From the NCBI GenBank assembly GCA_015478855.1, contig JADMKJ010000026.1, positions 115,289 to 175,927 of the forward strand: a stretch of 60,639 nucleotides of DNA. Reading direction: 5' to 3'. Both the position numbers and the translations under genes were made by a program. Each line of letters opens with the position of its first letter. Position 1 is the first letter of the stretch. This stretch comes from Proteiniphilum sp. GTDB taxonomy: Bacteria > Bacteroidota > Bacteroidia > Bacteroidales > Dysgonomonadaceae. This document shows positions 27,402 through 35,999 of this stretch, piece after piece. The notes below the pieces were generated by a model. It was given only the letters and a program-made list of their open reading frames with translations. It made no database searches and was not told where the DNA came from.

Positions 27402-30400
27402 ATGGAGAATAAAAATTCAATTCAACAAAATATACCCCTCACACCATCAAACGGGAGGATAGCCACAGTGAAAAAAGCCCTTATCCTCGGCTCCGGCGCC
27501 CTGAAGATTGGCGAAGCGGGTGAGTTCGACTACTCCGGGTCGCAGGCACTAAAAGCCCTGCGTGAAGAGGGTGTGGAGACAATACTTATTAATCCCAACA
27601 TCGCTACGGTGCAGACCTCGGAAGGATCTGCCGACAGGATCTATTTCCTGCCTGTGACACCATACTTCGTGGAGAAGGTGATCGCCCGGGAACGTCCCGA
27701 CGGCATCCTCCTCGCCTTCGGGGGGCAGACAGCACTGAACTGTGGTGTCGCACTCTTTCGGTCGGGTGTGTTCGAAAAATATGATGTGGAGGTACTGGGA
27801 ACGCCGGTGGAGGCGATCATGGCTACGGAAGACCGTGATCTGTTCGTAAAGAAGCTCGATCAGATAGAGGTGAAGACCATTCAGAGCTTTGCCGTCGCCA
27901 CGATGGAGGATGCATATCATGCTGCAGGTACACTAGGCTATCCCGTCATCGTACGGGCAGCCTATGCACTGGGCGGGCTGGGTTCCGGCTTCTGCAACGA
28001 CGAAGAAGAGCTGAAGGCACTCGCAGGCAAGGCGTTCAACTACTCCGATCAGCTGTTGATAGAGAAGTCGCTAAAGGGATGGAAAGAGATTGAGTATGAG
28101 GTGGTGCGCGACCGCTACGACAACTGCATCACCGTCTGCAACATGGAGAACCTCGACCCGCTGGGTATCCACACCGGCGAAAGCATTGTGGTGGCTCCCT
28201 CGCAAACACTCACCAACAGTGAGTATCACAAGTTGCGTGAGCTGGCCATCAGGATTGTCCGCCATATAGGTGTCGTGGGAGAGTGCAATGTGCAGTATGC
28301 CTTCGACCCTGAGTCGGAGGACTACCGCGTGATTGAGGTGAACGCCCGCCTGAGCCGCTCCTCGGCGCTCGCCTCCAAGGCTACCGGCTACCCGCTGGCA
28401 TTTGTTGCAGCAAAGCTGGGACTGGGATACGGGCTCTTCGACCTGAAGAACTCGGTCACCAGATCGACCAGTGCCTTCTTTGAGCCGGCACTCGATTATA
28501 TTGTGGTGAAGATCCCCCGATGGGATCTGGGTAAGTTCAGCGGCGTCTCCAAGGAGATCGGCTCCAGCATGAAGTCGGTGGGTGAGATCATGGCTATAGG
28601 GCGCACCTTTGAAGAGGCTATACAGAAAGGACTCCGTATGATTGGTCTGGGGATGCATGGTTTCGTGGAGAACAAGGAACTGAAGATCGATGATATAGAT
28701 AAAGCGCTGCATGAGCCGACTGATCAGCGCATCTTCGTCATCAGCAAAGCGTTCCGAAAAGGATATACCATTGATCAGATTCATGCACTGACAAAAATTG
28801 ATCGATGGTTTCTGCATAAGCTGCACAATATCATCCTTACAGCTGAATCACTTGAAGCATACATGCACGAGGAGGTTGATTTCGGAAAAGAGCATAACAA
28901 CGGTTTTGATGAGATACTGCAGCTGGCCAAGCAGCAGGGTTTCTCTGACTTCCAAATCGCCAGGGCCATCTGGAAAGAGAAGACAGATGAGGAGAGCGCA
29001 CGGATTATCCGTGCCTACAGAAAGAAACGGGGTCTTCTCCCCGTAGTGAAGCAGATTGATACGCTGGCGGCGGAATATCCCGCACAGACCAACTACCTCT
29101 ACCTCACCTACAACGGCTCGGAGAACGACGTGCACTACCTGGGTGACCAGCGCTCGGTGATCGTCCTGGGATCGGGCGCCTACCGCATCGGTTCCTCCGT
29201 GGAGTTCGACTGGTGCTCGGTGAACGCGCTGACCACCGTCCGCAACGAGGGCTACCGCTCTGTGATGATCAACTACAACCCGGAGACGGTGTCGACCGAC
29301 TATGATATGTGCGACCGGCTCTACTTCGACGAGCTCTCCTACGAAAGGGTGATGGATATCATTGAACTGGAGCACCCGCATGGTGTCATCGTCTCGGTAG
29401 GGGGACAGATACCCAATAACCTGGCGGTGAAGCTGGACAACGCTGGCGTGCATATCCTGGGCACTTCAGCCAAAAGCATCGACAACGCCGAGGACCGTCA
29501 TAAGTTCTCCTCCATGCTCGACCGGCTGGAGATCGATCAGCCACGATGGAAGGAGCTCACCACACTCGATGATATCCACCTGTTTGTGGATGAGGTGGGC
29601 TTCCCATTGCTGGTACGTCCTTCCTACGTGCTCTCCGGTGCAGCGATGAACGTCTGCTCCAACAGGGATGAGCTGGAACGCTTCCTCACACTGGCGACAG
29701 AGGTGTCGAATAAATACCCGGTGGTGGTATCGGAATTTGTGGAAAATGCCAAGGAGATTGAGATGGATGCAGTAGCACAAAACGGCGAGCTGGTGGTATA
29801 CGCTATCTCCGAGCATGTTGAGTTTGCCGGTGTTCACTCGGGGGATGCCACCATCCAGTTCCCGCCACAGAAGATCTATGTGCAGACGGTAAGACGAATC
29901 AAACAGATCACCCGTGAGATCGCCAAAGCATTGAATATCTCCGGTCCGTTCAACATCCAGTTCCTTGCAAAAGAGAACGACATCAAAGTGATCGAATGTA
30001 ACCTGAGAGCATCAAGATCATTTCCATTTGTATCGAAGGTATTAAAAATAAACCTTATAGAGCTTGCAACGAAAGTGATGCTTGAGATTCCAGTGGCGAA
30101 GCCTGAGAAGTCGGCATTCGATCTCGATTACGTCGGTATCAAAGCATCTCAGTTCTCCTTTACCCGCTTGCAGAAAGCCGACCCGGTACTAGGGGTGGAT
30201 ATGGCATCGACAGGTGAAGTGGGGGCCATCGGTACTCATTTCGACGACGCACTGCTCACATCCATGTTGGCTGTGGGCTATCGCATTCCCAAAAAGAATA
30301 TCATGGTCTCATCGGGTGGTACGAAATCAAAGGTGGATCTGCTGGATGCCTGCCGCCTGTTGCAGCAAAACGGATATTCACTCTACGCTACCGGGGGGAC

Positions 30401-30698
30401 ACAGAAATTCCTGACAGAGAATGGAGTGGAGAGCAGTTTCGTAGCCTGGCCGGATGAGGAGGGTGACGTACTGAAGGTGAATGATATGATTGCAGAGAAG
30501 CGGTTCGACCTGGTAATCAATATCCCCAAGAACCTTACAGAAAGGGAGCTGACAAACGGGTATAAGATCCGTCGTGGTGCCATCGATTTTAATATACCAC
30601 TTATTACAAATGCCCGGCTGGCAAGTGCTTTTATTAAAGCTTTCTGTAAGATATCTGAGGATGATATCGAGATTAAACACTGGGGGGAGTATAAGTGA
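27402..30698 (+). CDS. carB: Carbamoyl-phosphate synthase large subunit, copy 1
   Basis: Makes carbamoyl phosphate from bicarbonate, ammonia and two ATP for arginine and pyrimidine synthesis. Full length (about 1,098 residues; E. coli 1,073) with both ATP-grasp halves: EDRDLFVKKL, WKEIEYEVVRD, VIEVNARLSRSSALASKAT in the first; GSGAYRIGSSVEFDWC, NPETVSTDYDMCDRLYFDE, VIECNLRASRSFPFVSK in the second; and a C-terminal MGS allosteric domain (SLYATGGTQKFL). NARLSRSS and IGSSVEFDW are as in CAD-type enzymes, not E. coli (NPRVSRSS, IGQGIEFDY). I start at ATG 27402; a TTG lies at 27393. A complete second copy follows. Confidence 0.95.
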   Translation: MENKNSIQQNIPLTPSNGRIATVKKALILGSGALKIGEAGEFDYSGSQALKALREEGVETILINPNIATVQTSEGSADRIYFLPVTPYFVEKVIARERPDGILLAFGGQTALNCGVALFRSGVFEKYDVEVLGTPVEAIMATEDRDLFVKKLDQIEVKTIQSFAVATMEDAYHAAGTLGYPVIVRAAYALGGLGSGFCNDEEELKALAGKAFNYSDQLLIEKSLKGWKEIEYEVVRDRYDNCITVCNMENLDPLGIHTGESIVVAPSQTLTNSEYHKLRELAIRIVRHIGVVGECNVQYAFDPESEDYRVIEVNARLSRSSALASKATGYPLAFVAAKLGLGYGLFDLKNSVTRSTSAFFEPALDYIVVKIPRWDLGKFSGVSKEIGSSMKSVGEIMAIGRTFEEAIQKGLRMIGLGMHGFVENKELKIDDIDKALHEPTDQRIFVISKAFRKGYTIDQIHALTKIDRWFLHKLHNIILTAESLEAYMHEEVDFGKEHNNGFDEILQLAKQQGFSDFQIARAIWKEKTDEESARIIRAYRKKRGLLPVVKQIDTLAAEYPAQTNYLYLTYNGSENDVHYLGDQRSVIVLGSGAYRIGSSVEFDWCSVNALTTVRNEGYRSVMINYNPETVSTDYDMCDRLYFDELSYERVMDIIELEHPHGVIVSVGGQIPNNLAVKLDNAGVHILGTSAKSIDNAEDRHKFSSMLDRLEIDQPRWKELTTLDDIHLFVDEVGFPLLVRPSYVLSGAAMNVCSNRDELERFLTLATEVSNKYPVVVSEFVENAKEIEMDAVAQNGELVVYAISEHVEFAGVHSGDATIQFPPQKIYVQTVRRIKQITREIAKALNISGPFNIQFLAKENDIKVIECNLRASRSFPFVSKVLKINLIELATKVMLEIPVAKPEKSAFDLDYVGIKASQFSFTRLQKADPVLGVDMASTGEVGAIGTHFDDALLTSMLAVGYRIPKKNIMVSSGGTKSKVDLLDACRLLQQNGYSLYATGGTQKFLTENGVESSFVAWPDEEGDVLKVNDMIAEKRFDLVINIPKNLTERELTNGYKIRRGAIDFNIPLITNARLASAFIKAFCKISEDDIEIKHWGEYK

Positions 30699-30703
30699 TC
30701 ATC

Positions 30704-30767
30704 ACATCAACACATCATCACATCAACACATCATCACATCATCACATCAACACATCAACACATCAAT
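30704..30767 (+). repeat. Tandem array of an 8-bp repeat between the two carB genes
   Basis: Eight contiguous copies of ACATCAWC: third-from-end position alternates A or T (AAC, ATC, AAC, ATC, ATC, AAC, AAC, AAT), preceded by a diverged copy TGATCATC that contains the carB1 stop codon. The array ends 2 bp before the carB2 ATG at 30770. No stop codon arises in the plus-strand frames within it. Unit length 8 is not a multiple of 3. Confidence 0.95.
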
Positions 30768-30769
30768 AT

Positions 30770-33700
30770 ATGGATCATTCAATCAAGAAAGTTATTTTAC
30801 TGGGCTCCGGTGCGCTCAAGATCGGACAGGCAGGTGAGTTCGATTATTCCGGTTCGCAGGCACTGAAAGCGATGCGTGAGGAAGGTATCGAAACGGTGCT
30901 GATCAACCCGAATATCGCCACGATACAAACATCGGAGGGGGTGGCAGACACCGTCTATTTCCTGCCCATCACACCCTTTTTCGTGGAGAAGGTGATTCAG
31001 AAAGAGAAGCCGGATGGTATACTGCTGGCCTTCGGCGGTCAGACAGCACTGAACTGTGGTACGGAGTTGTACCAGAGCGGCACGCTTGACAAGTACGGGG
31101 TGCGTGTGCTGGGAACGACGGTGGAGGCGATCATGATTACGGAGGACCGTGATCTGTTTGTCAGGAAGCTGGATGAGATAGCGGTGAAAACACCTCTCTC
31201 CCGCGCTGTGGAGAGCCTGGAAGATGCCCTGAAAGCAGCCCGTGAGATCGGTTATCCGGTGATGGTACGCTCAGCCTATGCGCTGGGGGGACAGGGTTCA
31301 GGCATCTGTGCAGATGAGGCCGCATTTGTGGAGCTCTGCAGGAGTGCCCTCTCCTTCTCCAGCCAGATATTGGTGGAGGAGAGCCTGAAAGGGTGGAAAG
31401 AGATTGAGTTCGAGGTGATCCGTGACAGTAACGACCACTGCTTCACCGTGGTGCCGATGGAGAACTTCGACCCGCTGGGTATCCACACCGGTGAAAGTAT
31501 TGTGGTGGCACCGATCATCACGCTCGCCAAAGAGCAGATCGCCCTGCTGGAGGATATAGCCAGACGCACGGTCCGCCATATCGGTATCGTGGGAGAGTGC
31601 AACATACAGTATGCCTTCAACGCAGAGACCAACGATTACCGCATCATCGAGATCAATGCCCGTCTGAGCCGCTCCTCAGCGCTGGCCTCCAAAGCCTCGG
31701 GTTATCCGCTGGCCTTCGTGGCCACCAAGCTGGCATTGGGGTACACGCTCGACCAGATCGGTGAGATGGGTACCGCCAATTCGGCTTACGTAGCACCGTC
31801 GGTCGATTATATGATTGTGAAGATCCCCCGCTGGGACCTCAACAAGTTCTACGGCGTAAGCCATGAGATTGGTTCTTCCATGAAATCGGTGGGTGAGATC
31901 ATGTCCATCGGCCAGTCGTTCGAAGAGATCATACAAAAGGGTCTGCGCATGATCGGGCAGGGGATGCACGGTTTTGTGGGCAACAGTGAGATCACGTTCG
32001 ATAATGTGGAGGAGTCACTCTCCAAACCGACCGATCTGCGCATCTTCGCCATTGCTGATGCACTTGAAAAAGGATATACGGTTGCTCAGATTGAAGAGCT
32101 GACAAAGATTGACCGTTGGTTCCTTGAGAAGCTGGAGAACATCCATAACTATTCCGGGAAGCTGTCGACCTATCACAGGATTGAAGAGCTGCCGGAGGAG
32201 GTGCTGAGAGAGGCAAAAAGGCTCGGCTTCTCCGACTTCCAGATAGCCCGTTTTGTGGAGGATCCGCAGGGGACCGTTGAGGAGGAGCTGATAAGGGTAC
32301 GCAAACACCGCAAGAGCCTGCAGATCCTGCCGGTGGTCCGCCGTATCAACACAGTGGCTTCAGAACATCCCGACAAGACGAACTATCTCTATTTCACCTA
32401 TGGCTCTGAGAAAGCCTACACCCCTCCGAAAGAGGAGGGTGAGGCGGTGATTGTACTGGGCTCGGGAGCCTACAGGATCGGTTCATCGGTGGAGTTCGAC
32501 TGGTGCTCGGTGAACGCGGTAGAGACGGCACGTGATCTGGGATACCAGTCGGTGATGATCAACTACAATCCCGAAACGGTATCGACCGATTACGACATGT
32601 GCGACAGGCTCTATTTCGATGAGCTCACCTTTGAGCGTGTCATGGACGTGATAGAGATAGAGAACCTGAAGGGGGTGATCGTCTCCGTAGGGGGTCAGAT
32701 ACCCAACAACCTGGCCATGAAGCTGCACAGGCAGGATGTGCCCATATTGGGTACCTCACCGCTCTCCATCGACCGCGCGGAGAACAGACATAAATTCTCG
32801 GCCATGCTTGATGAACTGGGCATAGACCAACCCCGCTGGAAAGAGATGAGCAGCTTCGATGAGATAGACTCCTTTGTGGAGGAGGTGGGTTTCCCGGTGT
32901 TGATCCGTCCCTCCTACGTGCTCTCAGGCGCAGCCATGAACGTATGTTACGACAGAGAGCAGATGCACCTCTTCCTGAAGATGGCGGTCAATGTGTCGAA
33001 AGAGCACCCGGTGGTGGTCTCTTCCTTCATGCAGAACGCCAAGGAGATTGAGTTCGATGCAGTTGCCCGCAGGGGTGAGGTGGTGGAATATGCCATCTCG
33101 GAACATGTGGAGTTCGCCGGTGTCCACTCGGGTGATGCCACGCTGGTCTTCCCCGCACAGAAGCTCTACCTGGAGACGATGCGCCGTGTGAAGAAGATAT
33201 CCAAGCAGATTGCCACGGAGCTGAACATCAGCGGGCCGTTCAATATCCAATACCTTGCCAAAAATAACGAGATCAAGGTGATAGAGTGTAACCTGCGTGC
33301 ATCGCGTTCCTTTCCCTTCGTCTCCAAAGTGTTAAAGCATAATTTTATTGAGACGGCCACCCACATCATGCTCGATGCACCCTTTGTGAAACCCGACAGT
33401 TCGGTGTTTGATCTTGATTATGTTGGCGTGAAGGCGTCTCAGTTCTCCTTCTCCCGCTTGCAGAATGCCGACCCGGTGCTGGGGGTAGATATGTCCTCCA
33501 CCGGTGAGGTGGGATGTATCGGTGAGGATTTTTCGGATGCGATTCTTAAGTCGATGCTCTCCGTGGGTTACCGGATACCGGAGAAGGCTATCCTGATCTC
33601 TTCAGGTGAGATGAAGTCGAAAGTAGATCTGCTGGAAGCATGCAGGCTTATGGGAGAGAAAGGATATGCCCTTTATGCCAGCCACGGTACGCAGAGGTTC

Positions 33701-33982
33701 CTTGTGGACAACGGCATCGATGCTACCGACGTGAACTGGCCGGATGAGGATGGGGAGAACAACATCATGCAGATGATTGGCGACAAGAAGTTCGATCTGA
33801 TCATCAACATACCCAAAGATGTGACCCGCAGGGAGCTGACCAATGGTTATATCATCCGGCGCGGTGCAGTGGATTACAATATTCCGCTTATCACCAACGC
33901 ACGTCTGGCAAGCGCTTTCATCACCGCCTTCTGTAAAATGGAGCTGGAGGATATAGAGATCAAAAGCTGGTGTGAGTATTGA
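30770..33982 (+). CDS. carB: Carbamoyl-phosphate synthase large subunit, copy 2
   Basis: A second full-length large subunit (1,070 residues from ATG 30770), clearly paralogous to copy 1 over its whole length but with many substitutions. All catalytic landmarks remain: EDRDLFVRKLDE, WKEIEFEVIRD, IEINARLSRSSALASKAS, GSGAYRIGSSVEFDWC, VIECNLRASRSFPFVSK. Its MGS domain reads LYASHGTQRFL and TDVNWPDED, differing from copy 1 (LYATGGTQKFL, SFVAWPDEE) at the site that binds allosteric nucleotides in E. coli. An in-frame GTG at 30695, overlapping the carB1 stop, would add 25 His/Thr-rich residues encoded by the 8-bp array; I treat these as untranslated or optional. It may serve arginine or pyrimidine synthesis separately from copy 1. 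Confidence 0.93.
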   Translation: MDHSIKKVILLGSGALKIGQAGEFDYSGSQALKAMREEGIETVLINPNIATIQTSEGVADTVYFLPITPFFVEKVIQKEKPDGILLAFGGQTALNCGTELYQSGTLDKYGVRVLGTTVEAIMITEDRDLFVRKLDEIAVKTPLSRAVESLEDALKAAREIGYPVMVRSAYALGGQGSGICADEAAFVELCRSALSFSSQILVEESLKGWKEIEFEVIRDSNDHCFTVVPMENFDPLGIHTGESIVVAPIITLAKEQIALLEDIARRTVRHIGIVGECNIQYAFNAETNDYRIIEINARLSRSSALASKASGYPLAFVATKLALGYTLDQIGEMGTANSAYVAPSVDYMIVKIPRWDLNKFYGVSHEIGSSMKSVGEIMSIGQSFEEIIQKGLRMIGQGMHGFVGNSEITFDNVEESLSKPTDLRIFAIADALEKGYTVAQIEELTKIDRWFLEKLENIHNYSGKLSTYHRIEELPEEVLREAKRLGFSDFQIARFVEDPQGTVEEELIRVRKHRKSLQILPVVRRINTVASEHPDKTNYLYFTYGSEKAYTPPKEEGEAVIVLGSGAYRIGSSVEFDWCSVNAVETARDLGYQSVMINYNPETVSTDYDMCDRLYFDELTFERVMDVIEIENLKGVIVSVGGQIPNNLAMKLHRQDVPILGTSPLSIDRAENRHKFSAMLDELGIDQPRWKEMSSFDEIDSFVEEVGFPVLIRPSYVLSGAAMNVCYDREQMHLFLKMAVNVSKEHPVVVSSFMQNAKEIEFDAVARRGEVVEYAISEHVEFAGVHSGDATLVFPAQKLYLETMRRVKKISKQIATELNISGPFNIQYLAKNNEIKVIECNLRASRSFPFVSKVLKHNFIETATHIMLDAPFVKPDSSVFDLDYVGVKASQFSFSRLQNADPVLGVDMSSTGEVGCIGEDFSDAILKSMLSVGYRIPEKAILISSGEMKSKVDLLEACRLMGEKGYALYASHGTQRFLVDNGIDATDVNWPDEDGENNIMQMIGDKKFDLIINIPKDVTRRELTNGYIIRRGAVDYNIPLITNARLASAFITAFCKMELEDIEIKSWCEY

Positions 33983-34056
33983 AAAGTTGATGTTTAAAGA
34001 AGTATGTCCGGAATGTATCAGCCTGTTCAGCATGAAGGCGGCATAACAGCATAAAT

Positions 34057-34088
34057 AAGAAGTCTAAGCGGAATGTTTAGACTTCTTT
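34057..34088. terminator. Bidirectional terminator between carB2 and the acyl-CoA ligase gene
   Basis: A perfect 11-bp stem (34057-34067 with 34077-34087, AAGAAGTCTAA and complement) and 9-nt loop, with T-rich tracts on both sides, lies between convergent genes. Confidence 0.75.
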
Positions 34089-34110
34089 ACTTTTGTATGG
34101 GCTGCCCATT

Positions 34111-35769
34111 TTACTTCTGCTGGTATTTGAATCGCCTGATACTTCGCTTGGGTGTTTTCTCAAACTCTTCCTCCAGTATGCGGAAGGAGGTGATCTTGCC
34201 GTAATTGTGCAGTTTGGCGTTGATCTCCTTGATCAGATGTTCGAAGAAAGGTGTCAGCTGGTCACCGGCGATGCCATGATCTTTTAATACATCGAAGTCG
34301 GGCACGATCAGTGCGACGATCTTCCTGTTCTCTTCAATGACCAGCGACTCATTCACAAAAGGTGAACCGTTGATCTTCTCTTCGATCTCCTCCGGATAGA
34401 TATTCTGACCGGAGGCTCCCAGGATCATATTCTTATCCCGCCCTTTGATAAAGACAAAATCATCCTTGTCCAGCAACCCCAGATCACCTGTTTTCAGCCA
34501 TCCATCATCGGTAAAAGTGTGTTTTGTGGCCTCTTCATTCTTGTAGTATCCCAGCATCACGTTGCTGCCCCTGACCTGTATCTCACCCACTGTGTTATGT
34601 GGGTCGTCAGAGTCTATCCTCACCTGCATCCTGTCGACGATCCTGCCACAGGAGTGCTCTTTGAATTCAGTCCAGTAGGAGTAGGAGATAAGAGGCCCGC
34701 ACTCGGTCATACCGTAACCCACGGTGTAAGGAAACTTCACCTTCCGGAGGAACTTCTCCACATCGGGGTTGATGGCAGCACCGCCAATGGTCACCTCCAC
34801 CAGGTTACCACCGAAAGCATCAATCATCGACTTACGCACTTTCGTGTAGACGATGGAGTCGAGAAGTGGGATCTTCGTCAGTATCCTGGCAGCACCCTCC
34901 TGCAGCTTGGGGAGGACACTCTTATTGACAATCTTTTCGATGATAAGCGGCACGGCCAGCACCAGCTTGGGTTTCACTCGGGCAAATGCGTCGAGCAGAA
35001 CTTTAGGGGAGGGTGTCTTTCCCAGAAAATGTATATGACATCCCATGGAGATGGAGTTGAGTATCTCAAACGCAAGCCCGTAAGTATGCGCCATGGGCAA
35101 CATGCAGACGATCTTGTCACCTGCATGGATGAACGCAAGCGAGTCGTTGGCAAACCTGGTGTTGGACCATAAGCTCCGGTAGGGGATCATCACTCCCTTG
35201 GGACTGCTGGTAGTGCCCGAGGTGTAATTGATCACTGCCAGCTCCTCCGGCTTTTCTGTTCTGAAGGAGATATCATTCACGAAAAAACCCTTTTCATACT
35301 TCTTCCCGAAATAAACAGATGCCTCACTGGCAAATCGTGTGCATGCCTCCGAAGATGATTTCAGTAGTGAGAAGTTATCAAGAGATAACACCGTTTCAAT
35401 TTTGGGGAGTTTGCTTTCATCGATATCCTGCCATATGTTGTCGTCAGTGAAAAACATGATTGAATCGGAATGATCGACGATGAACTGCACACTATCCTTA
35501 TCGAACTCATGCAGAATACTGACCGATACCGCACCGTAAGAGAGTGTAGCGAAAAAGGCGATTGCCCAGTTGGCGGAATTTTTTCCACACAGAGAAATTT
35601 TGTCGCCCCGCTGAATGCCGGCAGCCTTGAAGAAATCATGCAGCTGGTCAATCTCACGTGCAAAGTCTTTGTAATAGTGAGTCTTGCCCTGAAAGTCAGT
35701 CATGACCGGAAGCTCCCAGTGGTTTCTGATACTTTGTTCTATAAGGCCCAGAAAAGTGTGTTGGTTCAT
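34111..35769 (-). CDS. AMP-dependent synthetase/ligase (long-chain acyl-CoA synthetase-like)
   Basis: Adenylates a carboxylic acid, probably a fatty acid, and forms the CoA thioester. 552 residues of the ANL superfamily: phosphate loop INYTSGTTSSPKGVMIP (about 175), YGMTECGPLIS (about 335), hinge TGDLGLLDKDDFVFIKGRDKNMI (read in two parts, about 415) and the C-terminal lysine in TPKRSIRRF. The short hinge spacing and GASGQNIYPEEIEE suit fatty acyl-CoA synthetases. Monocistronic, convergent with carB2. A TATTTTTG -7 box on the minus strand lies at 35857-35864. Confidence 0.85.
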   Translation of the reverse strand: MNQHTFLGLIEQSIRNHWELPVMTDFQGKTHYYKDFAREIDQLHDFFKAAGIQRGDKISLCGKNSANWAIAFFATLSYGAVSVSILHEFDKDSVQFIVDHSDSIMFFTDDNIWQDIDESKLPKIETVLSLDNFSLLKSSSEACTRFASEASVYFGKKYEKGFFVNDISFRTEKPEELAVINYTSGTTSSPKGVMIPYRSLWSNTRFANDSLAFIHAGDKIVCMLPMAHTYGLAFEILNSISMGCHIHFLGKTPSPKVLLDAFARVKPKLVLAVPLIIEKIVNKSVLPKLQEGAARILTKIPLLDSIVYTKVRKSMIDAFGGNLVEVTIGGAAINPDVEKFLRKVKFPYTVGYGMTECGPLISYSYWTEFKEHSCGRIVDRMQVRIDSDDPHNTVGEIQVRGSNVMLGYYKNEEATKHTFTDDGWLKTGDLGLLDKDDFVFIKGRDKNMILGASGQNIYPEEIEEKINGSPFVNESLVIEENRKIVALIVPDFDVLKDHGIAGDQLTPFFEHLIKEINAKLHNYGKITSFRILEEEFEKTPKRSIRRFKYQQK

Positions 35770-35856
35770 TCTCTTTTATTTTTATTTTATTGAATATATT
35801 AGCCATGTTTGACAAATAAACATCAAAAAGCATCGATAGTTATTTTCTGCTTATCA

Positions 35857-35864
35857 CAAAAATA
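35857..35864 (-). promoter_or_regulatory. -7 box of the acyl-CoA ligase gene
   Basis: TATTTTTG on the minus strand, about 88 bp before the ATG; no TTG at the preferred distance. Confidence 0.4.
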
Positions 35865-35896
35865 GGATAAATTTCTCTTTAAGCAGATAAAATAAC

Positions 35897-35942
35897 TAAA
35901 TTTGTAAATAAAACAGCCGTCATGTTCCATTAATGGCTGTTT
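35897..35942 (+). promoter_or_regulatory. -7 box followed at once by a terminator-like hairpin, before the GH92 genes
   Basis: TAAATTTG (35897-35904) fits the -7 consensus. Six bases on, AAACAGCC (35911-35918) pairs perfectly with GGCTGTTT (35935-35942), followed by a T-rich stretch (TTGTTTATTTG). If transcription starts about 7 nt after the box, the hairpin forms the extreme 5' end of the mRNA. Confidence 0.5.
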
Positions 35943-35999
35943 TGTTTATTTGTTTTCTACTTTTATTGGCTCATAATAAATATACATAAGATCTGTGAG

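Noticed and set aside
28071-28826. Long antisense ORFs inside carA, carB1 and carB2 (up to about 250 codons)
   Set aside because: They lie opposite strongly conserved genes, are rich in His/Arg/Gln as expected for shadow frames, and match no family.
30695-30769. His/Thr-rich N-terminal extension of CarB2 as normal protein sequence
   Set aside because: It is encoded entirely by the 8-bp repeat array and has no counterpart in copy 1; the ATG at 30770 directly precedes the conserved start of the protein. Kept as a hypothesis only.
30696-30772. CRISPR-like array
   Set aside because: The unit is only 8 bp, with no spacers and no cas genes nearby.
27402-33982. Tandem carB as an assembly duplication artefact
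   Set aside because: The two genes differ throughout in both DNA and protein and have different linkers, so they are true paralogues.
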